64,000 nt of DNA from Planctomycetota bacterium (GTDB taxonomy: Bacteria; Planctomycetota; J058; JAJDCQ01): contig JAJDCQ010000230.1 of NCBI GenBank assembly GCA_029260755.1, forward strand, positions 1 through 64,000, written 5' to 3'. How positions within the stretch are numbered: the first letter of the stretch is position 1; each line of letters opens with the position of its first letter. Of this stretch, positions 1 to 7,482 are shown in pieces. The notes beneath the pieces are model-generated. The model was not told the origin of the DNA, did not search any database, and saw only the letters and a program-made list of their open reading frames with translations. The position numbers were made by a program, and so were the translations under genes.

Positions 1-926
1 GGGCGAGGGAAGGCGAGGGAGACGAGCAGCTGACCGTGGTCGTCGTCAGCTCGAGGGCGTGAGCCGCCAGCTTGGCCCTCAGCTCGCCGCTCTGCTGCTC
101 GCCCTCGTCCCCTCCCCTCCACTTTTCCAACCCACCCACCCATGTCTCAACTCCGGGGGAGGTGATTCGGCACCGGGCCTTGGGGCCCCAGGATTTCGCC
201 GTCACTTGATACCAGGGTGCCGGCGACGACAGCCTGGCGCGGCGCCGTCGCTTCGATCAGACGCCTGCGGCCCTAAGTCCTTCCGCGGCCTTGAAGCCGG
301 CCCCGGCGACTCGTTCGTATCGAGTCTCGATTGCCGCCGATCGCGCCCATGCCGTCTCGATCAGTCTCGATCTATCTCGATTCCGGCCGGTCGGAGTCTC
401 GATTGAGGTCGGAGCTGACCGATACGTCTCGATTCTCGCTGCGACGGAAAGCAGCCATCGCATGCCACCCGCGGGTCAACGCCCGACCCAGTTCAACCGG
501 CGATGGCCCTGGCCCACCGTCCTCGACGCCCTCCTCATCCTCTACACCGACGCCGTCTCGGCCCAGCTCGGCCCCGCCCACGTGGTCACCCGGGCCGTCG
601 AGGCCGCCTTCACCCCCCGAAACGGGCCCCGAACCCGGTCTCCGGGCAGCGCTCAATAGCGATTGAGAGTGGTCATCGGCGCCCGGAGTTGCTCGGTAGC
701 GCTCGATCTTGCTCCTCGTGCTGCTGCTCGATTCCGCCCGCTCCTGCCGACCCCTGCGCGAGGCAGAGGTAGGCGGCAACGTATCCGCAATTCATGGCAA
801 TGCCTCACGGCGATGAGGAGACGGAGCGCCCGGCGGGAGAGGATCTGGGTGAGGCGAGCGCGCGACGAGTAGCCAGCGAGAGAGCGCTGGAGCTTCAGCT
901 TCCCACTCCAGCCGCGTCCTTCGCAG
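1..926. other. No convincing gene; repeat-bearing non-coding stretch
   Basis: No reading frame here looks like a real protein. Open frames run off the left edge on both strands (a plus frame closing at 60-62 and a minus frame from about 150), but neither has recognisable content. A short plus frame at 462-659 has a helix-like middle and is the least bad coding candidate. The stretch contains a 7-bp inverted repeat with a 10-nt loop (28-34 and 45-51) and the GTCTCGAT array listed separately. It lies downstream of the minus-strand PIN gene, so it is not that gene's promoter. Confidence 0.5.
319..433. repeat. Helically spaced GTCTCGAT array (six copies)
   Basis: Six copies of an 8-mer begin at 324, 354, 364, 374, 396 and 426; five read GTCTCGAT and the one at 374 reads ATCTCGAT. 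Successive distances are 30, 10, 10, 22 and 30 bp, close to whole turns of B-DNA, so the copies would sit largely on one face of the helix. The first copy is part of a near-perfect palindrome, ATCGAG-T-CTCGAT (319-331). The spacings are not all multiples of three, so a repeated protein motif does not explain them. Iterons of a replication origin, or a multi-site operator, would look like this; the bound protein is unknown. Confidence 0.6.
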
Positions 927-1898
927 CTAGACCACCGTCGGGGAGTCCACAACCGCTTGAACGAATGTCCCGGAGTCGAGGACGGTTCGCGGGTCGGCGA
1001 GGATAGCTCCGACGAGCGCCCGGAGCCGCCTGTCGTTAGTGACGAACCGCTGAGCGGACGGAATGTAAGAAGAGATCACGATGTCCGCCATGTCGTTGTT
1101 CTCGATGCGCGCCTTGTCGCCGGTCGCCCGCAGGTGCAGATACCAGCTCTCAACAGCGAGGCGGTGGCCGAACGAGGAGTTGAAGATCATCCGAAGAGGC
1201 GCCTTGAGTGCCTTGGCGACGACCCGGCGTGGAACAGCGATCGCGCCCGTTGAAGCGGCGACCTCGGCGAATTTCGGAAGAAACCTCCTGATCTCGTCGG
1301 CGCGGTCCTGGGCATCGGCGGCCCGCTTGCACTTGGTTCGCATCCGCCAGAACTCTACGTTGATCGACGCATCAGCCTCGAAGCTGTCGTCCGGTACTAC
1401 CGCGATGCCTCGGCCGGGGTCTCCTCGGTCTTTGAGGACGACGCAACGCTTGTCGTCCTCGATCTCAATCGCTACGAGGTCGACCGAGTCGACTGCTTTC
1501 GCATGGTCGATCACCGCCCGCCACTCTCTCCGCTCGCCGTCCGCCCGGGCGTTCGTGAACGCCTCCTCCCCCGCGAGGTCGAAGAACGCAAGTCGGATGA
1601 TGTCGTGCTCACTCGGAAGCACCTCGCCGTCCGCCATCTCGTCGAAGCGCCGGATCGCACGGACGATCTCGCCGAGGGTCTCCTCGCTCAGCCCGTTTCT
1701 CTGGTCGAGGTTTGTGCCAGCGATCTCGGAGACCGCCCTGGGCACCCAGGCCGTCCTCAGCTCCTTCGCCCGACAGGCTCCGATGAACTCGGCCCAATCC
1801 TCGTCGGAGAGCCTCCCGAGGTGGCGCACCGCGTTCGTGTCCAGGATCACCGAGAGGGCGGGGTCCGGGGCGGCCGGCTCGTCATTCGGCTCGTTCAT
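927..1898 (-). CDS. PIN-domain protein (putative ribonuclease, 323 aa)
   Basis: PIN domains are metal-dependent RNases, common as VapC-type toxins. The N-terminal LDTN motif (D20) matches the first PIN acidic site. Near the C-terminus a D-x-x-I region followed by a T-N-D stretch resembles the last acidic sites of PIN folds. At 323 aa it is more than twice the length of a VapC toxin, so the middle (about 100-230) is an insertion or a second domain that I do not recognise. The ATG overlaps the stop of the upstream 44-aa gene by four bases (ATGA), so the two are probably co-translated. A small partner just upstream fits a toxin-antitoxin arrangement, but that partner looks like a CxxC protein, not a known antitoxin. 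Confidence 0.7.
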   Translation of the reverse strand: MNEPNDEPAAPDPALSVILDTNAVRHLGRLSDEDWAEFIGACRAKELRTAWVPRAVSEIAGTNLDQRNGLSEETLGEIVRAIRRFDEMADGEVLPSEHDIIRLAFFDLAGEEAFTNARADGERREWRAVIDHAKAVDSVDLVAIEIEDDKRCVVLKDRGDPGRGIAVVPDDSFEADASINVEFWRMRTKCKRAADAQDRADEIRRFLPKFAEVAASTGAIAVPRRVVAKALKAPLRMIFNSSFGHRLAVESWYLHLRATGDKARIENNDMADIVISSYIPSAQRFVTNDRRLRALVGAILADPRTVLDSGTFVQAVVDSPTVV

Positions 1899-2029
1899 CG
1901 GGTGATCCTCCGTCGGCGGTCGGTCCGCTCCGTCCCAGGAGGGCCCGGGTCGTCGCCACTTCGATGCTCGCCGCCACAGAGGAAGCAGATCGGTTGGCCG
2001 CTCTCGTCTCGGGCCATCGGGTTCGGCAT
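1895..2029 (-). CDS. 44-aa CxxC-motif small protein
   Basis: A very small protein with a CFLCG motif and a following His (C-x2-C-x3-H), the kind of site that binds zinc, then a very basic tail ending RTDRRRRITR. The start is chosen because an excellent Shine-Dalgarno (AGGAGG) lies about 6 bases before this ATG, whereas the longer upstream frame is low-complexity. It overlaps the PIN gene by four bases, so its likely role is a partner or regulator of that protein. Nothing in it identifies a family. Confidence 0.55.
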   Translation of the reverse strand: MPNPMARDESGQPICFLCGGEHRSGDDPGPPGTERTDRRRRITR

Positions 2030-2082
2030 CGGTTCCTCCTCGATCGAAGACTGCCAGGGCGTCGGTTGCCTTTCGCGCCAGC

Positions 2083-2349
2083 CTACCCGTCGTTCCCGTG
2101 CAACATCAGATACGCGACCTCTCGCGCATCCACCCGCACCACCCGTCCGATCTTCACCGCCCGGATCGAAACCGAGCCTTCCCCACGGCTCCACCGGTCG
2201 ACCGTCCGCAGGCTCACCCTGAAGAACCCCGCCACCTCGGCCAGAGTGAATGCGGTCCGCCGCCCGACGATCAGCTCCGCCTCGTCGAGCGACGGCAGAC
2301 GCCGCCGCCGCCGGACCGCGGTCGTCGTTGAGCTTGTGCCTCTGGCCAT
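2083..2349 (-). CDS. Excisionase-like helix-turn-helix protein (88 aa)
   Basis: After a basic, Ser/Thr-rich N-terminus, the sequence has the pattern of MerR/excisionase-type HTH domains (HTH_17): a FTLAEVAGFFRVSLRTVDRW recognition region, a charged turn, then an RAVKIGRVVRVDAREV wing and a short C-terminal helix. Such proteins bind DNA as excisionases (directionality factors) or small regulators in mobile elements. A GGAGGAG ribosome binding site precedes this ATG; the longer frame upstream overlaps the exonuclease gene and is Ser/Arg-rich junk. It sits between the exonuclease gene and the PIN pair, all on one strand. An excisionase role for an integrated element is an inference. Confidence 0.7.
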   Translation of the reverse strand: MARGTSSTTTAVRRRRRLPSLDEAELIVGRRTAFTLAEVAGFFRVSLRTVDRWSRGEGSVSIRAVKIGRVVRVDAREVAYLMLHGNDG

Positions 2350-2380
2350 CGTCCGCTCCTCCTTCTCGGCTCGGGGCTTC

Positions 2381-3685
2381 CTACTCGAGCCGCTCCATCT
2401 CGATCTCGTGCGCGAGCACGCTCTTGGGCTGACGACGTCGCAGGATCTTGCCGGACCTGATCTCGACGCCTTCTTCTGGGAGCGTGAAGCCGCCGTTCTC
2501 AAAGAGGGCGCTGACCTTCGCCGTGAGACGAAAGCGCTCAAGCGGTAAGCCCGACGCGAGCCGATGAAGCTCTCGCGGGTCGATGCGCCAGCGGCTGGCT
2601 CCGGAAGTGAAACGGAAGCCAAGTAGCTCATCGACCCCCTCCTCCCTCATGATCCCCTTGATCGCCTTCTTCAGCTCGGTCCGCTCCGAGTCCACGAGCC
2701 GGAACTCGTGATCGGCCTCAAGGTGGTCGCGGGCGACGCGCTCGGGATCGTTCGGATCCAACTCGTAGGTGACGGGCGCTGGTCGCGACCTCGGATCTGA
2801 CGGCACGCGGAAGGACTCGCCCCCGGTCACCTCGGAAGCCTCCCTCACTGCTTCCGCGGCCTCTCCAAGCGCCTCCTGGTCGCGCTTCGTCAAGGATAGA
2901 GGGCAGGTGACCAGAGCGTGCGGGTCAGCCCTACCGAGGCTGTCTACGAAGGCCCCCAACTCGATCTTGGTGTAGTCGCGGTCGCTCAGGTGAAACGGGC
3001 CAAACTCGGCACGCTCCTCGGCGAGCATGAACTCCCGCAGGGTCGTCCAGACCGCTTCCTTCTGTTTCTTGGCGCGCTTGTATCCGGGGCTCATCTCGGC
3101 GAAGCGCGCCGCGATGCCCGCGGGCGTCGACGGGACGCTGTGCTCCTCGATCTCGGCGGAGAGCCGCTCCCAGAGCCGGTGGCACCACTCCGCGTCCCAG
3201 GCCGCGTAGGACCACGCCTCCGGGTTGAGCGGGCGCTTGCCCCAGTCGATCCGCTGGAACGACTTATCGAGATCCTCGCCCCAGAAGTGCCGCACGAGCG
3301 ACGCGAGGGACCAGGAGCGCGTGGGCAAGTGGTAGTAGGGCAGCTCCTTCGAGAGGGCCAGCGTGCAGCGTAGATTCTGGACGGCCTCCCGCCCGAGGAA
3401 CCGTTGCTCGTAGCGCGCACAGTGCGCCCATTTCTCCACGGCGGAGCTCTGCATGATCTTGGGGACGAAGTTGCCCTTAAGTCGCGCGGGCATCCCGTCG
3501 CGTAGGCAGTCAACGACGGTCACGGCTCCCTCGGAGTCGCGCACCTGAAGCGTGGCGACATGGGCATCCGGCCTGTAGTAGTCCGCCACCTCGATGTCGA
3601 TCCACAGACGCGGCTGGCGGGACCACGACGCGATCGCCCCATCGAAGACGTCAGGCTTGTCGATCAGGCGGAACTCAAGATCCAT
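2381..3685 (-). CDS. RNase D-like DEDDy 3'-5' exonuclease (434 aa)
   Basis: The N-terminal 170 residues carry the DEDDy exonuclease motifs: Exo I IDIE (D30, E32), an Exo II region (HCARYEQRFL) in which the usual Asp is replaced by E93, and Exo III Y160-A-A-W-D164. Spacing and the conserved stretch between motifs (LASLV...F-x-R-I-D-W) match ribonuclease D. The remaining 260 residues are charged and helical without a clear HRDC domain, although residues 330-434 may be a nucleic-acid-binding extension. RNase D family enzymes trim RNA 3' ends. Placed in a mobile-type cassette beside an HTH protein and a PIN protein, it is more likely an accessory nuclease than the housekeeping enzyme. The Exo II change may reduce activity. 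Confidence 0.75.
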   Translation of the reverse strand: MDLEFRLIDKPDVFDGAIASWSRQPRLWIDIEVADYYRPDAHVATLQVRDSEGAVTVVDCLRDGMPARLKGNFVPKIMQSSAVEKWAHCARYEQRFLGREAVQNLRCTLALSKELPYYHLPTRSWSLASLVRHFWGEDLDKSFQRIDWGKRPLNPEAWSYAAWDAEWCHRLWERLSAEIEEHSVPSTPAGIAARFAEMSPGYKRAKKQKEAVWTTLREFMLAEERAEFGPFHLSDRDYTKIELGAFVDSLGRADPHALVTCPLSLTKRDQEALGEAAEAVREASEVTGGESFRVPSDPRSRPAPVTYELDPNDPERVARDHLEADHEFRLVDSERTELKKAIKGIMREEGVDELLGFRFTSGASRWRIDPRELHRLASGLPLERFRLTAKVSALFENGGFTLPEEGVEIRSGKILRRRQPKSVLAHEIEMERLE

Positions 3686-3851
3686 CGGGCTGCCCCCGCG
3701 CGGTCAGGTGAACGAGTCGGCTGCCGAGAGGGTGGCGTACCGTCCCGGCATCATCCACCGACGGACGACCGACCCTGGCCGGCATCGTCCCCTCCTGGCT
3801 CGTCGGCGTTGCCGCACCAACCGCTGAGATGAGAACGAGCCATGAGCAGAC

Positions 3852-4089
3852 TCAGGACTCATGCCCGAACCGGGAATCGGAATCGTTCAGCCGGTAGCCT
3901 CCGCGCACCTTCATCATGCGTCGCTCGTCGAGGAGTCGGGCGAGCGCCGCGAGAAGGTCGACGTTTCCGGACGGGATAGGCCTGGCGGATCCGCTTGGCG
4001 CTCACGTCGTCGTCGGCCGCGTGGATCGCCGCGACGATCCGGTCGTCGAGCGGTGCGGCGTCCGCCTCCTCGGTGCGTTCGGCGACGGG
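3852..4089 (-). pseudogene. Broken winged-helix coding remnant
   Basis: Directly after the TAG stop of the 218-aa gene, the same frame continues with a natural-looking helical sequence (LDDRIVAAIHAADDDVSAKRI). A different frame then takes over near 3970-3985 and reads NVDLLAALARLLDERRMMKV followed by RGGYRL, ending at the TGA at 3852-3854. Joined, the pieces make a convincing winged-helix domain; separately, neither has an acceptable start codon. The simplest reading is that the 218-aa protein once continued into a C-terminal winged helix and was cut off by a nonsense change and a frameshift. A sequencing error or programmed frameshift would also produce part of this picture. Confidence 0.5.
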
Positions 4090-4746
4090 CTACTGCTCGG
4101 GACGACTCCCGCGCGCAAGCGCCGCCCGCGCCTCCTCGAGCTTCCTCTCGAGCTTCCTCTCGAGCTTCCCGAGATCGTCGCGGTCGAGCCGAAGCAGCTT
4201 GACGGCCCGATTCAGTCGGCGGCTCGCTTCCTCTGTCTCCGCTGCGATCGTCAGTATCTCAGCGACGACATCCGCGGGCCCGCGCGAGGGCCGGAGCTGC
4301 CGATCCGCGTGGCCGCGATTCGAAGTGCGCTTCGCGCTCCGAGTCTGAGGCGCGCGCGAGCGCGGCTCGCCCCTGATCGAGGCCCTGTGGTTCCGTATCG
4401 CGGTCTCGTGCCGCGCCTGCGGGGTCGGCGGCTCCCCCTCGAGGTAGGCAGCGGCGAGAGCCGGCTCCCTCCTCAGGAACTCCCGCAAGTTGTGGTATCC
4501 GACCTCGAACCCCACCCGGCGGCTGACCTCCTCGGCGATGAGGCGGATGCGGGATGAGCGGCGACCGGGCTTGGGGATGATTTCAGAGAGAGTAAGGGCC
4601 TGCTCGTGCGCCACCTCGGCGAACGCCAGGCGCCACCGATGCGCGGCCTCGTAGACCGCTTCGCGCGTTCGACCGCGGTTGCGATGGGAACGAGGGATAG
4701 CGCGCCGATCCGCTTCGCGACTGTTCCGGGCCTTCATCTTCGCCAC
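4090..4746 (-). CDS. Basic helical protein of unknown function (218 aa)
   Basis: Rich in Arg and Glu and predicted almost entirely helical. Residues 25-120 resemble replication-associated or DNA-binding helical bundles, and residues 165-210 form a heptad-like KLERKLERKLEEARAAL helix. I do not recognise the family. The start is GTG at 4746 with AAAGGG a few bases upstream; an ATG three codons later is equally possible. It precedes the broken winged-helix segment and may be the N-terminal part of a longer ancestral protein. Its position with the exonuclease, HTH and PIN genes suggests a mobile-element cassette. Confidence 0.55.
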   Translation of the reverse strand: MAKMKARNSREADRRAIPRSHRNRGRTREAVYEAAHRWRLAFAEVAHEQALTLSEIIPKPGRRSSRIRLIAEEVSRRVGFEVGYHNLREFLRREPALAAAYLEGEPPTPQARHETAIRNHRASIRGEPRSRAPQTRSAKRTSNRGHADRQLRPSRGPADVVAEILTIAAETEEASRRLNRAVKLLRLDRDDLGKLERKLERKLEEARAALARGSRPEQ

Positions 4747-4879
4747 GGGTGCCCTTTCCGACTGGCCGAAGCGGTGACGGTAGGTCGCGGGCTAGTAGCG
4801 GCGTTGCTTCTCTGTCCAGTTCACCCATCGCGCAGCTCGAGAACAACGACCCACCGTGCAGCGTCACCGTCGCTCGTGG

Positions 4880-5482
4880 TCAGTTTGAACGGTGGTCGCC
4901 CTCTCGCAGGCGTCGCTCAGCGAGCGGACGCAGCGAGGCGACGAAGGTGCTCGCGTCGACGGGGCGGCCGGACGCGACCTCGTGCGGCGTCGGGGCGAGG
5001 CCGATCAGGAAGTCGACGCCCTCGCCGACGCGGCGGAGCCACAGCGCCGCCAGGTAGAGCGCGGGGACGCGGAAGAGGGCGAGCGAGAAGTTGCCGGCGC
5101 GGATGTCGTGGTCGGCCTCGGCGAGGCGGATGGCGCGCTCGGTCTCCAGCGGGAGGTCGGCGCTTCCCGGGACCGACTCGTTGAGCTGGGCGAAGCGATG
5201 GACCCCCGCCGGGCTCGCCGATTCGACCGCGGCGATCGCCCGGCCCCGGTCCTGAACGAGGTAGCGCCAGGTGCCCGTCTCGGTCGCGCCGGGGTCGAAG
5301 CTCGGCTCGAGCAGCGCCTTCAGGCCGAAGACGTAGACCGGATGCGGCGCGGCGAGGGTGAGGCCGTCCCGGGAGCGGCGGGCGCCGCCGAGCATCTCGC
5401 GCCGTCGCGACCAGAGGGCGCGCGTCGCGACGGAGACGGCCTCGAGGCTCTCGGCGGGCGGAATCGGTGCGTCGACGGCCAT
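4880..5482 (-). CDS. Unknown 200-aa protein, last gene of protease operon
   Basis: No recognised domain. It is a soluble, Ala/Leu/Arg-rich protein without a signal peptide. The central part (residues 40-75) mixes Pro, Tyr and Phe in a way typical of a folded alpha/beta core, and the C-terminal third is hydrophobic-helical (about 130-160: FSLALFRVPALYLAALW). It starts only four bases after the stop of the cysteine protease gene, so the two are probably translated together. A protease partner, inhibitor, immunity protein or effector would fit the position, but nothing in the sequence decides between these. Confidence 0.6.
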   Translation of the reverse strand: MAVDAPIPPAESLEAVSVATRALWSRRREMLGGARRSRDGLTLAAPHPVYVFGLKALLEPSFDPGATETGTWRYLVQDRGRAIAAVESASPAGVHRFAQLNESVPGSADLPLETERAIRLAEADHDIRAGNFSLALFRVPALYLAALWLRRVGEGVDFLIGLAPTPHEVASGRPVDASTFVASLRPLAERRLREGDHRSN

Positions 5483-5485
5483 CGC

Positions 5486-6103
5486 TCAGCCCTTCGTCCG
5501 GTAGGAGTGGGTCCACTCCCCGTTCCCGTCGTAGCGATCGCGGAACTCCTCGTAGTCGAACTGATGGAGCCCGTCCCAGGGATCGCGGACCTGGACCTGC
5601 GGGTCGTCCCCGTCGAGGTAGCCGTCGAGGGCGACGAAGTGGCCGCCCCCGTCCTCCCATCGGATGCGAACGCCGAGGGGGAGGCCGGCGTCGACCTCGT
5701 CCCGGACCGAGGCGAAGGCGGTCGCGCCCGACGTGAAGGCCTCCAGGTTGCCCGTTCGCCTCAGCGCGTCGTCGAGGTACCACGGCTTGTCGCACTCGTC
5801 CGTCGAGCCGTCCTGGCAGCAGGTGTCCTCGTCGAGCTCCGCCTCGACCAGCTTGCACTGGGTCCAGGTGAGCTGGCCGAAGAGCTCCGCCGTGCTGCAC
5901 GCGACGGCCGCCCAGCACCAGTTCTGCTGCTCCTGGCTCTGCATCACGAAGCCGGTGATCGTCGTCCAGCCGAGCGCCGGGGCGGCCGCGCCGCCCGCCG
6001 CTCCGCCCGTGCCGCCCGCCGCCCCGCCGGCGGCCGCGGGCGATCGGGTGGGGGGCGGCGTGGGAGGAAAGAGCGGGACGGCCGAGCTGTGCAGGACGCT
6101 CAT
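5486..6103 (-). CDS. AvrRpt2-type papain-like cysteine protease (C70-like)
   Basis: The catalytic residues of a papain-like fold are clear: QQNWCWAA with Cys63, GGGHFVALDGY with His155, and RDPW with Asp174. The Q-x-x-W-C-W-A arrangement is that of AvrRpt2/C70 peptidases and related secreted bacterial proteases. Residues 10-45 are a low-complexity Pro/Ala/Gly linker; there is no classical signal peptide. Several extra cysteines (95, 96, 104) sit in an insertion and could form a disulphide or metal site. The start is the ATG two bases after the stop of the upstream lipoprotein gene. The neighbours (S8 protease, MBL protein, lipoproteins, divergent CHAT protease) make a proteolytic cascade an attractive inference. 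Confidence 0.8.
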   Translation of the reverse strand: MSVLHSSAVPLFPPTPPPTRSPAAAGGAAGGTGGAAGGAAAPALGWTTITGFVMQSQEQQNWCWAAVACSTAELFGQLTWTQCKLVEAELDEDTCCQDGSTDECDKPWYLDDALRRTGNLEAFTSGATAFASVRDEVDAGLPLGVRIRWEDGGGHFVALDGYLDGDDPQVQVRDPWDGLHQFDYEEFRDRYDGNGEWTHSYRTKG

Positions 6104-6105
6104 CG

Positions 6106-6549
6106 CTACTCCTCGTCGGCGGAGAGCTTGTTGTAGGCGTCGACGACCGCGTCGGCCGCCGACACGGCGTTGATGGTGCCCGGCTTGCTCGTGATGCCGA
6201 CCTCCCCGAGGGTCTGGTCGTCGTTGAGCTTCACCGTGAGGGTGCCGCTCGCGAAGGGCATCCGGAAGATGTCGAGCACCTGGATCTGGGTCTGATCGAC
6301 GCCAACGAGGCGCCCCGGCGCCGCCTTGGGGTCCGTCGCGATCTTGGGCAGGCTCTCCAGCGGGTTCCCGGGCTCGAGCGCGACCGTGATCGCGTAGGTC
6401 TGTCGCCGATTGACCGCGATCCCGCCCGGCGCCGAGTGTCCGCGGACGGCCTCGTCGACCTCGAGCGTGGTGCCGCAACCTGCGAGCAGGGCGGGGAGGG
6501 CGAAGGCGGCGGCCGCCCCGACCGCGCCCCGGATCGTTCCCATCCTCAT
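6106..6549 (-). CDS. Lipoprotein, 147 aa, unknown function
   Basis: The short positively charged start, hydrophobic stretch and lipobox LLAGC predict a lipid-anchored exported protein. The mature part is beta-rich (YAITVALEPG, QIQVLDIFRM, GTLTVKLNDD) and ends in a helix (ADAVVDAYNKLSADEE). The start used here overlaps the upstream gene's stop as ATGA; the longer frame begins inside that gene. No family recognised. It sits between the larger lipoprotein gene and the cysteine protease gene, so the operon has an envelope component. Confidence 0.65.
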   Translation of the reverse strand: MRMGTIRGAVGAAAAFALPALLAGCGTTLEVDEAVRGHSAPGGIAVNRRQTYAITVALEPGNPLESLPKIATDPKAAPGRLVGVDQTQIQVLDIFRMPFASGTLTVKLNDDQTLGEVGITSKPGTINAVSAADAVVDAYNKLSADEE

Positions 6550-7343
6550 CGCAGCGACGCTCCTCGCGTGTAGCTGTCGGCGTTGACCCAAGGTTCGAGC
6601 CGGATCTTCAGCCAGGGCTTCTTCGGGTCGGTGATCTTCAGGACGCGCTCGACGCCCCGCTCCCAGGTGACGAGGGTCAGGCTGTACTCGCTCGCCCGGA
6701 GGGGGAGGCGGTGAGCCGCGATGACCGTCTCGAGGCTTGTCAGTCGTTTCGTGAGGGTGGCGATCCGCTTGTCGAGGCCGGGCAGTTGGCTCGGATCGTC
6801 GGGTGGGAACGCGGCCCGCGCCTCGTGAAGCTTCGTCTTCGTCTTGTCCCGGGCTTTGAGGAGCGCGCGGTGCTCCTTGTCGTAGGCCCGGATCTCCCGG
6901 AGCCGCTCATCCTCCGCCGCGGCCGCGCCGCCGCCCGCCTTCACGGCCAGCCCGGCCAGTGCCTCGACGACCTCGTGGGTGCGGTCGGTCACCCCGCCGG
7001 AGAACGCGGAGAGCCGGCCGTGCTTCGCCTGCTCCTTCCCCGCCAGGGTGAGCGTCAGGTTCGTCTCCGCGAACAGGTGGAGCAGGTGCCACCGCGGGGT
7101 CTCGACCTCGTAGGTGACGGGCCTGCCGTCGAGGGACTGGCTGAGGATGAGCTCGTAGCGGTCGTAGGCGCCCTCGTCCTTCAGGCGAAGCGCCGCCGAG
7201 TAGCTCGGGCTCCGCAGGGTGTAGCGGACCCCCTCGGCGTCGGCCTTCGGGTCGTCGACCCGGCGAACCGAGATCGGCAGGCCGCAGCCGGGGAGGAGGA
7301 GCGCCACGATCGCCAGGACGGCGAGGGGACGGACGATCTTCAT
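6546..7343 (-). CDS. Lipoprotein with central coiled coil, 265 aa
   Basis: Residues 1-20 form a lipoprotein signal peptide with lipobox LLPGC. The mature protein starts with a beta-rich region (about 25-105), has a charged helical segment likely to be a coiled coil (about 145-210, including KLHEARAAF and RIATLTKRLTSLETVIA), and ends in another beta region with several Trp. No family recognised. It follows the MBL gene after 139 bp, which holds an inverted repeat, and overlaps the next lipoprotein gene by four bases. It is probably the first gene of a sub-operon with its own promoter. Confidence 0.65.
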   Translation of the reverse strand: MKIVRPLAVLAIVALLLPGCGLPISVRRVDDPKADAEGVRYTLRSPSYSAALRLKDEGAYDRYELILSQSLDGRPVTYEVETPRWHLLHLFAETNLTLTLAGKEQAKHGRLSAFSGGVTDRTHEVVEALAGLAVKAGGGAAAAEDERLREIRAYDKEHRALLKARDKTKTKLHEARAAFPPDDPSQLPGLDKRIATLTKRLTSLETVIAAHRLPLRASEYSLTLVTWERGVERVLKITDPKKPWLKIRLEPWVNADSYTRGASLR

Positions 7344-7403
7344 GGTGCGCGTCTTCCGGTCGTGAGTCGTTGAAGGCCAGAGGTTACGGCCGAGTCAAGA
7401 ATC

Positions 7404-7437
7404 GGGTAATCATTGACCCTGATGACGTGCATTACCC
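7404..7437. promoter_or_regulatory. GGGTAAT/ATTACCC inverted repeat upstream of lipoprotein operon
   Basis: Perfect 7-bp arms at 7404-7410 and 7431-7437 are separated by 20 bases in the 139-bp gap between the MBL gene and the lipoprotein gene. The two half-sites are centred about 27 bp apart, so they could be a split operator for a dimeric or tetrameric regulator as easily as a hairpin. On the minus strand a TTGACT hexamer follows at about 7392-7397, with no good -10 box. Function is inferred. Confidence 0.35.
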
Positions 7438-7482
7438 AAACGCTTTGCCCGAGCTCGACGTCAGTGCTGCGGCCTCCCTCGC

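Noticed and set aside
1..62. 3' end of a plus-strand gene closing at 60-62
   Set aside because: Only 19 codons are visible and the minus strand has equally good open frames, so no coding call can be supported.
319..433. CRISPR array
   Set aside because: Repeat units are 8 bp with spacings of 10-30 bp and no unique 30-40-bp spacers; no cas genes are present.
653..952. 99-aa minus-strand frame next to the PIN gene
   Set aside because: Arg/Ser/Ala-rich composition with no folded-looking segment; it overlaps the end of the PIN gene.
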